A stretch of DNA of 64,000 nucleotides from Aureimonas psammosilenae (GTDB lineage: Bacteria > Pseudomonadota > Alphaproteobacteria > Rhizobiales > Rhizobiaceae): contig NZ_WEZG01000002.1 of the NCBI RefSeq assembly GCF_009176975.1, forward strand, positions 310,001 through 374,000, written 5' to 3'. Position 1 is the stretch's first letter. Every line of letters begins with the position of its first letter. The notes under the pieces were generated by a model. The model was not told where the DNA came from and did no database searches. It worked only from the letters and a program-made list of their open reading frames with translations. The translations under genes and the position numbers were made by a program. This document shows positions 26,645 to 35,381 of the stretch, piece after piece.

Positions 26645-27804
26645 GAACGCGCCGCCTTGTTCAAACCCGCCTGCACCCGTCCCTTCCAAGCTCCGCCATG
26701 ACCGCGCCAATGCTGTAGCGCCGAAGAGAGCGTGAAGAACAGATAGGCGAGGGCAATTAACGGCATCAGCGGCGCTGTCCACAGTCCGGTGCGGTAGAAT
26801 CGCACCATCGGCAGGAAGGACAGCACCATCGCGCCGAAGGCGAGAAAGCCGACGAGTCTGGTCGCGCCATGACCGGCAAGCGCCGCGACGGGCGGCACCA
26901 GAAAGACCAGCGACAGGCCGAGAACCGCGCCGAGAAGGCGCCAGGGCGAATAGCGCAGTTCGGTATAGGCCGACCGGGACACCATCTCAGCGATGTCGCC
27001 AAAATGGGGATATTCACGCAAGGAATGAACCTCGTCGGTGAGCCCGAGCCAGACCGGGCCTTGACGTTTCATCAAGGCGCCGAGTGCGCAATCGTCGATC
27101 AGCGAGCCGCGAATGGCGGCGATGCCGCCGGCATTTTCCAACGCTTGTCGGTCCACCAGCATCGAGCCGCCGGCGGCGGCCCCACATGCGTTCTGCGGAT
27201 CGCGAACCCAGGCGAAGGGATAGAGCATCCGGAAGAAATAAACGAAGGCCGGCACGAGGAAGCGTTCGGCCAAGCTTTCGGCCCGCAGCTTCACCATCAG
27301 CGATACGAGAACGGCGTTTGTTGTTTCCCGCTGCGCTACGAGGCGGCCGAGGACGCCCGGCGAGTAAGCGATATCGGCGTCGGTGAAGAGCAGGAGGTCG
27401 GGCGGCGTCTCCTGCCTTGCCGCAAAGCTCAAGCCCTGATTCATCGCCCAGAGCTTTCCCGTCCAGCCCGGCGGCAGGGGATCGCCGGACAGGACGGAGA
27501 GGCGATGCTTGACGCCCGCCGCTTCCGCCGCGCGTTTTGCCGCCTCGGCCGTGCCGTCGTCGCTAGCATCGTCCACCAGAAGAACGTGGAACGGTCCGTC
27601 ATGGTCTTGCGCGAGAAGCGAGGGAAGCGTTCGGCCAATCACGTCCGCTTCGTTCCGGGCTGGAACCACCGCCAGAACCGACGGCGCGGCGGCACGCGTC
27701 GCGCTTTTTGCCGGGAGCATGTCGGGCGACAAGCGCCAGAAGTTGCCGCGCGCGGCGAGAAGATAGACCCAGACGAGAAGCGACAGGCAGGCGAGCCAGA
27801 TCAT
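26641..27804 (-). CDS. hpnB: Hopene-associated family 2 glycosyltransferase HpnB
   Basis: A 387-residue membrane glycosyltransferase. Residues 1-17 are an N-terminal membrane helix, followed by a GT2 catalytic domain with VVPARNEADVIGRTLPSLL, LLVDDASDDGT (about 75-85) and the metal-binding FTDADI. Three hydrophobic helices close the protein. HpnB is common in hopanoid operons; its sugar acceptor is not firmly known. The ATG at 27804 overlaps the hpnA stop by four bases. Confidence 0.9.
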   Translation of the reverse strand: MIWLACLSLLVWVYLLAARGNFWRLSPDMLPAKSATRAAAPSVLAVVPARNEADVIGRTLPSLLAQDHDGPFHVLLVDDASDDGTAEAAKRAAEAAGVKHRLSVLSGDPLPPGWTGKLWAMNQGLSFAARQETPPDLLLFTDADIAYSPGVLGRLVAQRETTNAVLVSLMVKLRAESLAERFLVPAFVYFFRMLYPFAWVRDPQNACGAAAGGSMLVDRQALENAGGIAAIRGSLIDDCALGALMKRQGPVWLGLTDEVHSLREYPHFGDIAEMVSRSAYTELRYSPWRLLGAVLGLSLVFLVPPVAALAGHGATRLVGFLAFGAMVLSFLPMVRFYRTGLWTAPLMPLIALAYLFFTLSSALQHWRGHGGAWKGRVQAGLNKAARS

Positions 27805-28868
27805 CCGATCATCCCGGCCTGACGGAACCAGGATAAGGCGTCGGCAATCGCTTCACTATAAGGGCGGCTCGTATAGCCGAGCTCGCGCCTCGCCTTGGCG
27901 TCGTCGAAGAACATGCGGTAGCGCGCCATGCGTAAGGCGTCGAAGGACACGAAAGGGGGCTTACCCGTCACGCGCGCCCAACCTTCCGCAAGCGCGGCGA
28001 GCGGCATCACCGCGCCGACCGGCAAGCGCACCGTCGGGGGCTTGCGGCCGAGCTGCCGGGCGATCTCGGCTAGCATGTCGGACAAGGCCACATCCTCGCC
28101 TCCCAGGATGTAGCGTTCGCCGATCCGCCCGCGACGCAGCGCCAGGAGATGGCCTTCAGCGACATCGTCCACATGGGCGAGGTTGAGGCCGGTATCCACG
28201 AAGGCCGGCATTCGGCCGCTTGCTGCTTCCACGATGACCCGGCCGGTCGGCGTCGGCTTCACGTCGCGCGGGCCGATCGGCGTCGACGGGTTGACGATCA
28301 CGACCGGCAGACCCCTGCCTGCGAAATCACGCACCACCTCTTCCGCCAGCACTTTCGAGCGCTTGTAGGCGCCGATGGCGTTTTCGACGGAAAGTCCGTC
28401 CGTTTCCGTGGAGCGGCGGCCGGCTTCGCGCGGTGGGGCGAGAACGGCGACGCTGCTCGTATAAACCACGCGCTGGACGCCTTCCTCCAGCGCGGCCTGC
28501 ATCAAAAGGCGCGTGCCCTCGACATTGGAGCGATAAAGCTCGGACGGCTCCTTCGCCCAAAGGCGATAATCCGCCGCGGCATGAACCAGATAGCGCGCGC
28601 CCCGGATGGCTTGCGCCAAGGACGCGGCATCGGTGAGGTCGCCGGTGACGGTTTGGAGGCCTTCCACGTCGAGATTGGTGCGCGGGCTCGTGCCGCGCAC
28701 CAGGGCACGCACCGCAAAACCCTCGCGCGCGAAGGTGCGGGCGATGGCCGAGCCAAGAAAACCGCTCGCGCCGGTCACGAGAACCGTGCCCGCCGCGCTT
28801 GGGGCAAGGTCGGCCTCTTCACGAATGATCGTCTCGGTTTCCAGAACTCGCCGCCTTCGCTTGGCCAC
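27801..28868 (-). CDS. hpnA: Hopanoid-associated sugar epimerase/reductase HpnA
   Basis: A 355-residue extended short-chain dehydrogenase. The Rossmann motif VLVTGASGFLGSAIA is near residues 29-43, the catalytic YKRSK near 170, and PSTPIGPRD is family-typical. The substrate is unknown, although the family resembles dihydroflavonol-4-reductases and is a marker of hopanoid operons. It is the first gene of the hpn operon. The start appears to be GTG 28868, giving a 25-residue charged N-terminal extension; a start closer to the Rossmann fold cannot be excluded. Confidence 0.88.
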   Translation of the reverse strand: MAKRRRRVLETETIIREEADLAPSAAGTVLVTGASGFLGSAIARTFAREGFAVRALVRGTSPRTNLDVEGLQTVTGDLTDAASLAQAIRGARYLVHAAADYRLWAKEPSELYRSNVEGTRLLMQAALEEGVQRVVYTSSVAVLAPPREAGRRSTETDGLSVENAIGAYKRSKVLAEEVVRDFAGRGLPVVIVNPSTPIGPRDVKPTPTGRVIVEAASGRMPAFVDTGLNLAHVDDVAEGHLLALRRGRIGERYILGGEDVALSDMLAEIARQLGRKPPTVRLPVGAVMPLAALAEGWARVTGKPPFVSFDALRMARYRMFFDDAKARRELGYTSRPYSEAIADALSWFRQAGMIG

Positions 28869-29095
28869 GGGTCGGCGGCGATCCTCTCGCCCCGGTCGGC
28901 CCGCTCGCCTTCATGCAACCGCGTGGATGTAACACCTGGATGCACACTTGACCAATGTCGGCACCGTTTGCCGGCTCCATCCATCCTTCCACCAGCCTCG
29001 GACCAACGATGGCTAAAATGTCATCACGCAATCCGCGTCTGCTATATTCTACGGCAGTTTTTGGATGCCATCCTCGAAAGAGTGCGGTTCTGCAG
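28869..29095. other. Divergent intergenic region between hpnA and urtA
   Basis: This region must hold the hpn operon promoter (leftward) and any activator sites for urtA (rightward). GATG-N10-CATC and a TATATT hexamer (29043-29048) are visible, but I cannot assign either with confidence. I looked for the NtrC palindrome and found no convincing copy. Confidence 0.4.
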
Positions 29096-29112
29096 TTGGC
29101 ACGAGGCTTGCT
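29096..29112 (+). promoter_or_regulatory. Sigma-54 (RpoN) promoter of the urt operon
   Basis: TTGGCACGAGGCTTGCT matches the RpoN consensus YTGGCACG-N4-TTGCW at every fixed position. The invariant -24 GG (29098-29099) and -12 GC (29110-29111) are separated by exactly ten bases. Transcription should start near 29123, about 46 bases before the urtA ATG. This implies activation under nitrogen limitation, presumably by NtrC. Confidence 0.88.
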
Positions 29113-29168
29113 CTAAGCTTTTCGAAGGGGCGTCCGGGGGTGGGCGCCCGTCGCGGAGATCGAGGGAC

Positions 29169-30479
29169 ATGGCTCAAATGAACGGATGGATGCGTGGACT
29201 CATCGCCGCATCGGCGCTGATGGCGTCGGTCGGAGGTGCTTACGCTCAGGACTCGGGCGAAACGATCAAGGTTGGTGTCCTGCACTCGCTGTCAGGAACG
29301 ATGGCGATCTCGGAAACGACCCTGAAGGACGTCATGCTGATGCTCATCGAGGAGCAGAACAAGAAAGGCGGCCTTCTCGGCAAGAAGCTTGAGGCCGTGG
29401 TGGTCGATCCGGCCTCCGACTGGCCGCTTTTCGCCGAGCGTGCGCGGGGCCTGATCTCGCAGGACAAGGTTGCCGCCGTGTTCGGCTGCTGGACCTCCGT
29501 GTCGCGCAAATCCGTTCTGCCGGTCTTCAAGGAACTGGACTCGATCCTGTTCTATCCCGTCCAGTACGAGGGCGAAGAATCTGAGCGCAACGTCTTCTAT
29601 ACGGGCGCGGCCCCGAACCAGCAGGCCATTCCCGCCGTCGATTACCTGATGAAGGAAGGCGTCGAGCGCTGGGTGCTGGAAGGCACCGACTACGTTTATC
29701 CGCGCACCACCAACAAGATCCTCGAGGCCTATCTGAAGGCCAAGGGCGTCGCGGCGGAGGATATCAAGGTCAACTATACGCCCTTCGGCTTTTCCGACTG
29801 GCAGACCGAGGTTTCTGCCATCAAGGAGTTCGGCTCGGCCGGCAAGAAGACGGCCGTGGTCTCCACCGTCAACGGCGACGCCAACGTGCCCTTCTACAAG
29901 GAACTGGGCAACCAGGGCGTTTCGGCCGGCGACATTCCGGTGGTCGCCTTCTCGGTCGGCGAGGAGGAACTGGCCGGCATCGACACGAAGCCCCTCGTCG
30001 GCCATCTCGCCGCCTGGAACTACTTCCAGTCCGTCGACAACCCGGCGAACGATGAGTTCATCGCCAAGTGGCGCGCCTTCACCAAGAACGACAAGCGCGT
30101 CACCAACGACCCGATGGAAGCCCATTACATCGGCTTCAATATGTGGGTGAAGGCCGTTGAAGCGGCTGGCACCACCGATCCGGACAAGGTGATCGACGCG
30201 ATGGTCGGCGTGTCCGTGCCGAACCTCACCGGCGGTTATTCGTCGATGGGCGCGAACCACCACATCACCAAGCCGGTACTGATCGGCGAGATTCAGGAAG
30301 ACGGCCAGTTCGAGGTGGTCGACCAGACGCCGGGCCTCGTTCTGGGCGACGAATGGTCGGACTTCCTGCCGGAGTCCAAGCCCCTGATCTCCGATTGGCG
30401 CGCGCCCATGTCCTGCGGCAACTTCAACACCGCGACGGGCAAGTGCGGCGGTGCGACCACGACGGCCGCCGCCAACTGA
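29169..30479 (+). CDS. urtA: Urea ABC transporter substrate-binding protein UrtA
   Basis: A 436-residue periplasmic binding protein. The signal peptide is residues 1-26 (cleavage after AYA). The mature domain begins TIKVGVLHSLSGTMAISE, typical of the urea/amide type of the branched-chain amino acid binder family. Other family features are VFGCWTSVSRKSVLPVF, LFYPVQYEGEE and GGYSSMGANHHITKPV. The ATG at 29169 has GAGGGA just upstream. It is the first gene of a sigma-54-driven urtABCDE operon. No urease gene is next to it. Confidence 0.96.
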   Translation: MAQMNGWMRGLIAASALMASVGGAYAQDSGETIKVGVLHSLSGTMAISETTLKDVMLMLIEEQNKKGGLLGKKLEAVVVDPASDWPLFAERARGLISQDKVAAVFGCWTSVSRKSVLPVFKELDSILFYPVQYEGEESERNVFYTGAAPNQQAIPAVDYLMKEGVERWVLEGTDYVYPRTTNKILEAYLKAKGVAAEDIKVNYTPFGFSDWQTEVSAIKEFGSAGKKTAVVSTVNGDANVPFYKELGNQGVSAGDIPVVAFSVGEEELAGIDTKPLVGHLAAWNYFQSVDNPANDEFIAKWRAFTKNDKRVTNDPMEAHYIGFNMWVKAVEAAGTTDPDKVIDAMVGVSVPNLTGGYSSMGANHHITKPVLIGEIQEDGQFEVVDQTPGLVLGDEWSDFLPESKPLISDWRAPMSCGNFNTATGKCGGATTTAAAN

Positions 30480-30502
30480 CGGCACCCGTCCCAAAGCGCC
30501 TT

Positions 30503-30537
30503 CCTCCTCTCCCATGACGGGAGAGGAGGTTCGTTTT
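30503..30537 (+). terminator. Strong intercistronic hairpin between urtA and urtB
   Basis: A perfect 11-bp stem (CCTCCTCTCCC with GGGAGAGGAGG), loop ATGAC, followed by TTCGTTTT. It lies 24 bases after the urtA stop and 22 bases before the urtB start. It looks like a partial terminator or 3'-end stabiliser that would make urtA mRNA more abundant than the permease and ATPase messages. Confidence 0.75.
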
Positions 30538-30558
30538 CACGCGAAGACCTCAAATCCC

Positions 30559-32181
30559 ATGACGATTTCACGGCTCGGGCGGCTCCTCGTCGCCCTTCTC
30601 GGCCTCTTGTGGCTGGTCGCACCGACCCTTGCGCAAGGTCCCGATCCGCGCGCCATCATCGCCGAGTTCGGCGGCAAGAAGAGCTTCGATGAGACGGAAG
30701 CCACCGTGAAGTCGCTGGCCGCGACGGGCGATCCGAACGCCGCGAACGCGCTGCGCGCGCTCGGCGACGGCGAACTCTATTACCGCAAGGCCGACCAGTC
30801 GGTGCTGATCGCGCGGGGGGCCGGCGCAGAGCTTCAGGCCTTCGACGCCTTGAGCGGCGAACCCGCCGGCACCGAGCCGAAGGCGGGGCTCGAAAAGGTG
30901 AAGATCAAGAATTCCATCCGCAAGACCATCGCGGACGCACTGGGCAGCCTGACCCTGTCCTCGCCCGATCCCGCGCGCCGGCTGGCTTCCGCGACCGGGC
31001 TCTTTTCCGGCGCGACGCCCGAGCAGATCGAGATGCTGGATGCGGCGATCGCGAAGGAAGGCGACAAGGCGATCCGGCAGCGTCTTGAAGAAGCACGCGC
31101 GAACGCCGTCCTGAAATCCGACCGTCCGACCGCCGACAAGATCCAGGCCGTCGAGACGGTCGCGGCGCGGGGCGACCGGCCGGCGCTCGTTGCCCTGTCG
31201 ACTCTTACATCCTCGCCGGACGAGGTGCTGGCGAAAGCGGCTCGCGCGAGGGCGGGCACCATCGAGCGCGAGATCGCCTTCTGGGGGCAGGCGCAGAACA
31301 TCTGGTACGGGCTGTCGCTCGGCTCCGTCCTGCTTCTCGCCGCCATCGGCCTTGCCATCACCTTCGGCGTCATGGGCGTCATCAACATGGCCCATGGCGA
31401 GATGATCATGCTCGGCGCCTATACTACCTTCGTGGTGCAGGAAGCGATCCGCACCCACGCGCCGCACCTCTTCGACTGGTCGCTCGCGATTGCCCTGCCG
31501 CTCGCCTTTCTCGTCTCGGGCTTTGTGGGCCTCGTGATCGAGCGCGGGCTGATCCGCTTCCTTTACGGCCGGCCGCTGGAAACGCTGCTCGCGACCTATG
31601 GCGTGTCGCTCGTTCTCCAGCAGGCCGTGCGCCTGTGGTTCGGGCCGACGAACCGGGAGGTCGGCAATCCGTCCTGGATGTCCGGCGCTTTCGATCTCGG
31701 CCTGATGTCCGTCACCTGGAACCGCGTCTGGATTCTGGCCTTCGCGCTGGCTGTCTTCGCCGGCCTCCTGTTCGCGCTGAATCGCACCTCCATGGGCCTC
31801 AAGATGCGCGCGGTGACGCAGAACCGGCGCATGGCAGCGGCGATGGGTATCCGCACGCCCTGGGTCGACGCGCTGACCTTCGCGCTCGGCTCCGGCATCG
31901 CGGGCGTCGCGGGCGTCGCGCTCAGCCAGATCGACAACGTGTCGCCCGATCTGGGTGGAGGCTACATCATCGACAGTTTCATGGTCGTGGTCTTCGGCGG
32001 CGTCGGCAATCTCTGGGGCACGCTGGTCGGCGCGATGAGCCTCGGCGTCCTCAACAAGTTCATCGAGCCCTATGCCGGGGCGGTGATCGGCAAGATCGTC
32101 GTTCTCGTTCTCATCATCCTCTTCATCCAGAAGCGCCCGCGCGGCCTCTTCGCCCTCAAGGGAAGGTTCGTGGACGCATGA
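30559..32181 (+). CDS. urtB: Urea ABC transporter permease UrtB (long form)
   Basis: A 540-residue inner-membrane permease. Residues 1-22 are a signal or membrane segment. About 220 residues of soluble, repeat-like helical sequence follow (AIIAEFGGKKSFDETEATVK and onward), probably periplasmic. The LivH-type permease occupies residues 250-540, with GVINMAHGEMIMLGAYTT, GLKMRAVTQNRRMAAAMGI and FGGVGNLWGTLVGA. The long N-terminal extension is characteristic of UrtB. The ATG at 30559 opens a good signal segment; earlier in-frame codons run through the hairpin. Its stop overlaps the urtC start. Confidence 0.95.
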   Translation: MTISRLGRLLVALLGLLWLVAPTLAQGPDPRAIIAEFGGKKSFDETEATVKSLAATGDPNAANALRALGDGELYYRKADQSVLIARGAGAELQAFDALSGEPAGTEPKAGLEKVKIKNSIRKTIADALGSLTLSSPDPARRLASATGLFSGATPEQIEMLDAAIAKEGDKAIRQRLEEARANAVLKSDRPTADKIQAVETVAARGDRPALVALSTLTSSPDEVLAKAARARAGTIEREIAFWGQAQNIWYGLSLGSVLLLAAIGLAITFGVMGVINMAHGEMIMLGAYTTFVVQEAIRTHAPHLFDWSLAIALPLAFLVSGFVGLVIERGLIRFLYGRPLETLLATYGVSLVLQQAVRLWFGPTNREVGNPSWMSGAFDLGLMSVTWNRVWILAFALAVFAGLLFALNRTSMGLKMRAVTQNRRMAAAMGIRTPWVDALTFALGSGIAGVAGVALSQIDNVSPDLGGGYIIDSFMVVVFGGVGNLWGTLVGAMSLGVLNKFIEPYAGAVIGKIVVLVLIILFIQKRPRGLFALKGRFVDA

Positions 32182-33338
32182 TCTTCGCTCGCTTTCTGGG
32201 CCTTCGCGTTTGGTGGATCGTTCTCGCGATCCTTGGCGTCGCGGTTCTGGTGCCGCTCGCCAACACGCAGCTTTCGCCGAGCCATCCACTGCATGTGCCG
32301 GACTACGCCGTGCCGCTTCTCGGCAAATATCTCAGCTATGCGCTTCTGGCGCTGAGCCTCGATCTCGTCTGGGGCTATGTCGGCATTCTGTCGCTCGGCC
32401 ACGGCGCGTTCTTCGCACTCGGCGGCTACGCGATGGGAATGTATCTGATGCGCCAGATCGGGGCGCGCGGCGTCTACGCCAATCCGGTCCTGCCGGACTT
32501 CATGGTGTTCCTGAACTGGAAGGAACTGCCTTGGTTCTGGCAGGGCTTCGACCATTTCGGCTTCGCCGCGCTGATGGCGCTGGCAGTGCCCGGTCTTCTC
32601 GCGTTCGTGTTCGGCTATTTCGCCTTCCGTTCACGCGTCACCGGCGTCTACCTGTCGATCATCACGCAGGCCATGACCTATGCGCTGCTTCTCGCCTTCT
32701 TTCAGAACGACATGGGCTTTGGCGGCAATAACGGCCTCACCGACTTCAAGGATATCCTCGGCGCACCCATCGCGGCCGGCTCGACGAGGCTCGGCCTGTT
32801 CGTCGCGACGTGCGTGGCGCTCGCCCTCGGCGTCGTGGTGATCGGCGCGATCACGCGCTCCAAGCTCGGGCTTCTGATGGTGGCGGTGCGCGACGCCGAA
32901 AGCCGCACGCGCTTTCTCGGCTGGCGCTCGGAGCATGTGAAGCTCTTCGCCTTCACCGTCTCCGCCATGATGGCGGGAATCGCCGGCGCGCTCTACGTGC
33001 CGCAGGTCGGCATCATCAATCCGGGCGAGTTCGCGCCGGTCAATTCCATCGAGGTCGTCGTGTGGACGGCGGTCGGCGGGCGCGGAACGCTGCTTGGCCC
33101 CATCGTCGGCGCGCTGCTCGTCAATTCCGGCAAGAGCGTCTTCACCGCCGCCGCGCCGGAATACTGGCTCTTCGTGCTCGGCGGTCTCTTCATCTTCACG
33201 ACCCTCTTCCTGCCGAAGGGCATCGTTGGAACGATCGGTTCGGGCTTTTCCGGCTGGCGCGAGCGGCGTCGGTCGCGGGATGCCGAAAAGGGTGTCGGCA
33301 CCTTGCCGGCGGCGAGCGTCGGGAGCCCGGCCGAATGA
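32178..33338 (+). CDS. urtC: Urea ABC transporter permease UrtC
   Basis: A 386-residue LivM-type permease with about ten membrane helices. Family features are LDLVWGYVGILSLGHGAFFALGGYAMGMYLM, FGGNNGLTDF and VAVRDAESRTRFLGWRSEHVKL. The C-terminal 30 residues are hydrophilic. Its start overlaps urtB by four bases (ATGA) and its stop overlaps urtD. Confidence 0.95.
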   Translation: MIFARFLGLRVWWIVLAILGVAVLVPLANTQLSPSHPLHVPDYAVPLLGKYLSYALLALSLDLVWGYVGILSLGHGAFFALGGYAMGMYLMRQIGARGVYANPVLPDFMVFLNWKELPWFWQGFDHFGFAALMALAVPGLLAFVFGYFAFRSRVTGVYLSIITQAMTYALLLAFFQNDMGFGGNNGLTDFKDILGAPIAAGSTRLGLFVATCVALALGVVVIGAITRSKLGLLMVAVRDAESRTRFLGWRSEHVKLFAFTVSAMMAGIAGALYVPQVGIINPGEFAPVNSIEVVVWTAVGGRGTLLGPIVGALLVNSGKSVFTAAAPEYWLFVLGGLFIFTTLFLPKGIVGTIGSGFSGWRERRRSRDAEKGVGTLPAASVGSPAE

Positions 33339-34171
33339 GCGCGACACCCACAACCACATTCGTCTCGCCGCATCCCTATGCGACGCTCCGCGCGGCCGAG
33401 GAGGCCGAGCGCGGCGAGGCTATCTCGCCACGGCGCGAAACGCTTCTTTACCTCAACGGCGTGTCCAAGAGCTTCGACGGCTTCAAGGCGATCAACAATC
33501 TGAGCCTCGTCCTGCAACGGGGCGAGATGCGCGCCATCATCGGCCCGAACGGCGCCGGCAAGACCACGATGATGGACATCATCACCGGCAAGACGCGGCC
33601 CGATACCGGCGAGGTCTTCTTCGGCGGCGAGACCGACCTGACGCGCCACGACGAGGCGGACATCGCCTCGATGGGCATCGGCCGCAAGTTCCAGAAGCCG
33701 ACCGTCTTCGAAAGCCATAGCGTGGAGGATAATCTGCGCCTTGCCATCGCCGGGAGCCGGGGCGTCTTCTCCGCGCTGTTCCATCGGCGCGACATGGCCG
33801 AGCGGGCGCGGCGCGAGGAAATCTTGGAGACGGTACGCCTTTCGGCCAAGCGGAACACCCGCGCCGCCGACCTTTCCCACGGCCAGAAGCAATGGCTGGA
33901 GATCGGGATGCTGCTCGCGCAGGACCCCCAGCTTCTTCTCGTGGACGAGCCCGTCGCCGGCATGACGGATGCCGAAACCGAGGAAACCGCCCGGCTCCTG
34001 CGCGAGATCGCGCAAACGCGCTCGGTGGTGGTGGTCGAGCACGACATGCATTTCGTGCGCGCCCTCGGCGTCAAGGTCACGTGTCTCCACGAAGGGTCGG
34101 TCCTGTCGGAAGGCACGCTCGACCACGTTTCCGCCGACCCGAAGGTGGTCGAAGTCTATCTCGGGCGATGA
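33335..34171 (+). CDS. urtD: Urea ABC transporter ATP-binding protein UrtD
   Basis: A 278-residue LivG-type ATPase. Walker A is GPNGAGKTT (residues 70-78), the signature is LSHGQKQWLEIGMLLAQ, Walker B is LLLVDEPVAGM, and the switch His is in VVVEHDMHF. The first 30 residues are an extra hydrophilic stretch before the ABC core. It pairs with UrtE to energise urea uptake. Confidence 0.95.
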   Translation: MSATPTTTFVSPHPYATLRAAEEAERGEAISPRRETLLYLNGVSKSFDGFKAINNLSLVLQRGEMRAIIGPNGAGKTTMMDIITGKTRPDTGEVFFGGETDLTRHDEADIASMGIGRKFQKPTVFESHSVEDNLRLAIAGSRGVFSALFHRRDMAERARREEILETVRLSAKRNTRAADLSHGQKQWLEIGMLLAQDPQLLLVDEPVAGMTDAETEETARLLREIAQTRSVVVVEHDMHFVRALGVKVTCLHEGSVLSEGTLDHVSADPKVVEVYLGR

Positions 34172-34175
34172 TGCG

Positions 34176-34871
34176 ATGCTGAGCGTTTCCAACGTCGATC
34201 TGTTCTACGGCGCGGCGCAGGCTTTGCGCGGCGTCTCGCTGGAGGCGAGACAAGGCGAGATCACCTGCGTCCTCGGGCGCAACGGCGTCGGCAAGACCAG
34301 CCTGATGCGCGCGGTCGTCGGGCAGCAGCCGATCCGGGGCGGCAAGATTGCGCTGGATGGCGAGGTCTTGGGCCGCGAAGCGCCCTATGCGCGTGCCCGG
34401 CGCGGCATCGGCTTCGTGCCGCAGGGGCGGGAGGTCTTTCCGCTTCTGACCGTGAAGGAGAATCTTCAGACCGGCTTTGCGCCCTTGAAGGCCGCCGAGC
34501 GAACGATCCCGCCCCATGTCTTCGAGATGTTTCCGGTGCTGAAGACCATGCTCGGCCGGCGCGGGGGCGACCTCTCCGGCGGTCAGCAGCAGCAGCTCGC
34601 CATCGGCCGTGCCCTCGTCACGCGCCCGCGCCTCCTCGTCTTGGACGAGCCGACGGAAGGCATCCAGCCCTCGATCATCAAGGATATCGGCCGCGCCATC
34701 CGAACCTTGCGCGACGAGGCCGGGCTCGCGATCCTCCTTGTCGAGCAATATCTCGATTTCTGCCGCGAACTCGCCGACCGCGTCTACATCATGGACCGGG
34801 GCGAGGTGGTGTTCTCAGGGCTCGCCGAAGACCTCGACCGGCCGGAGGTGCGAAAGCATCTGACGGTGTGA
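34176..34871 (+). CDS. urtE: Urea ABC transporter ATP-binding protein UrtE
   Basis: A 231-residue LivF-type ATPase. Walker A is GRNGVGKTS (34-42), the signature LSGGQQQQLAIGRALV, Walker B LLVLDEPTEGIQPS, with the switch in LVEQYLDF. It starts four bases after the urtD stop, within closely spaced ATG codons. It ends the transporter operon; the zur-like gene follows after 46 bases. Confidence 0.95.
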   Translation: MLSVSNVDLFYGAAQALRGVSLEARQGEITCVLGRNGVGKTSLMRAVVGQQPIRGGKIALDGEVLGREAPYARARRGIGFVPQGREVFPLLTVKENLQTGFAPLKAAERTIPPHVFEMFPVLKTMLGRRGGDLSGGQQQQLAIGRALVTRPRLLVLDEPTEGIQPSIIKDIGRAIRTLRDEAGLAILLVEQYLDFCRELADRVYIMDRGEVVFSGLAEDLDRPEVRKHLTV

Positions 34872-34917
34872 CGGCGAGGCATTTGCGCGGACGCGAAAAA
34901 GTGCCATCTATCCGGTC

Positions 34918-35379
34918 ATGGCAGCCGGCACGCACAGCGCTCACCTCCACGACCACGAGGGTCATTCGCACGAGGCGGCCAGCGCCTCGCTGACGAAGAA
35001 CCAGAAGCTTGTGCTCGGTGTTCTGGAACGGGCTGGCGCGCCGCTCGGCGCTTATCCGATTCTGGACGAACTCCGCAGCGAAGGCCTGCGCGCGCCGCTT
35101 CAGGTTTATCGGGCGCTCGACAAGCTTCTGGAAGCGGGGCTCGTCCACCGGCTGGAAAGCCTCAACGCCTTCGTCGCCTGCGTCCATCCGAACTGCCACG
35201 CCTCGGCTTCCGCGATGGTCTTCGCCATCTGCGAGCGGTGCGGGAGGACGGAAGAGTTTCCGGACGAGGCCGTTGGCACGCGGCTGTCCGCCTGGGCCCG
35301 CGACAACCGCTTCACGGTCGCCAAGACCACGGTGGAGATCAAAGGCATCTGCGCCGCCTGCGCGGATGCCGCCGACTGA
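34918..35379 (+). CDS. zur: Fur-family zinc regulator (Zur-like)
   Basis: A 153-residue Fur-family repressor. A winged helix spans about residues 25-85 (VLGVLERAGAPLGAYPILDELR and APLQVYRALDKLLEAGLVHRLE). Two C-x2-C pairs (CERCG and CAAC) form the structural zinc site, and there is a VHPNCH metal-binding region. The N terminus has seven histidines in HSAHLHDHEGHSHE, suggesting zinc sensing, so Zur is preferred to Fur or Irr. No znuABC genes are adjacent. It converges with betC, two bases away. Confidence 0.85.
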   Translation: MAAGTHSAHLHDHEGHSHEAASASLTKNQKLVLGVLERAGAPLGAYPILDELRSEGLRAPLQVYRALDKLLEAGLVHRLESLNAFVACVHPNCHASASAMVFAICERCGRTEEFPDEAVGTRLSAWARDNRFTVAKTTVEIKGICAACADAAD

Positions 35380-35381
35380 GC

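Noticed and set aside
28880-29095. NtrC binding palindrome upstream of the sigma-54 promoter
   Set aside because: Only half-site-like TGCAC and GGCACC stretches were seen, with wrong spacing; not reported as a site.
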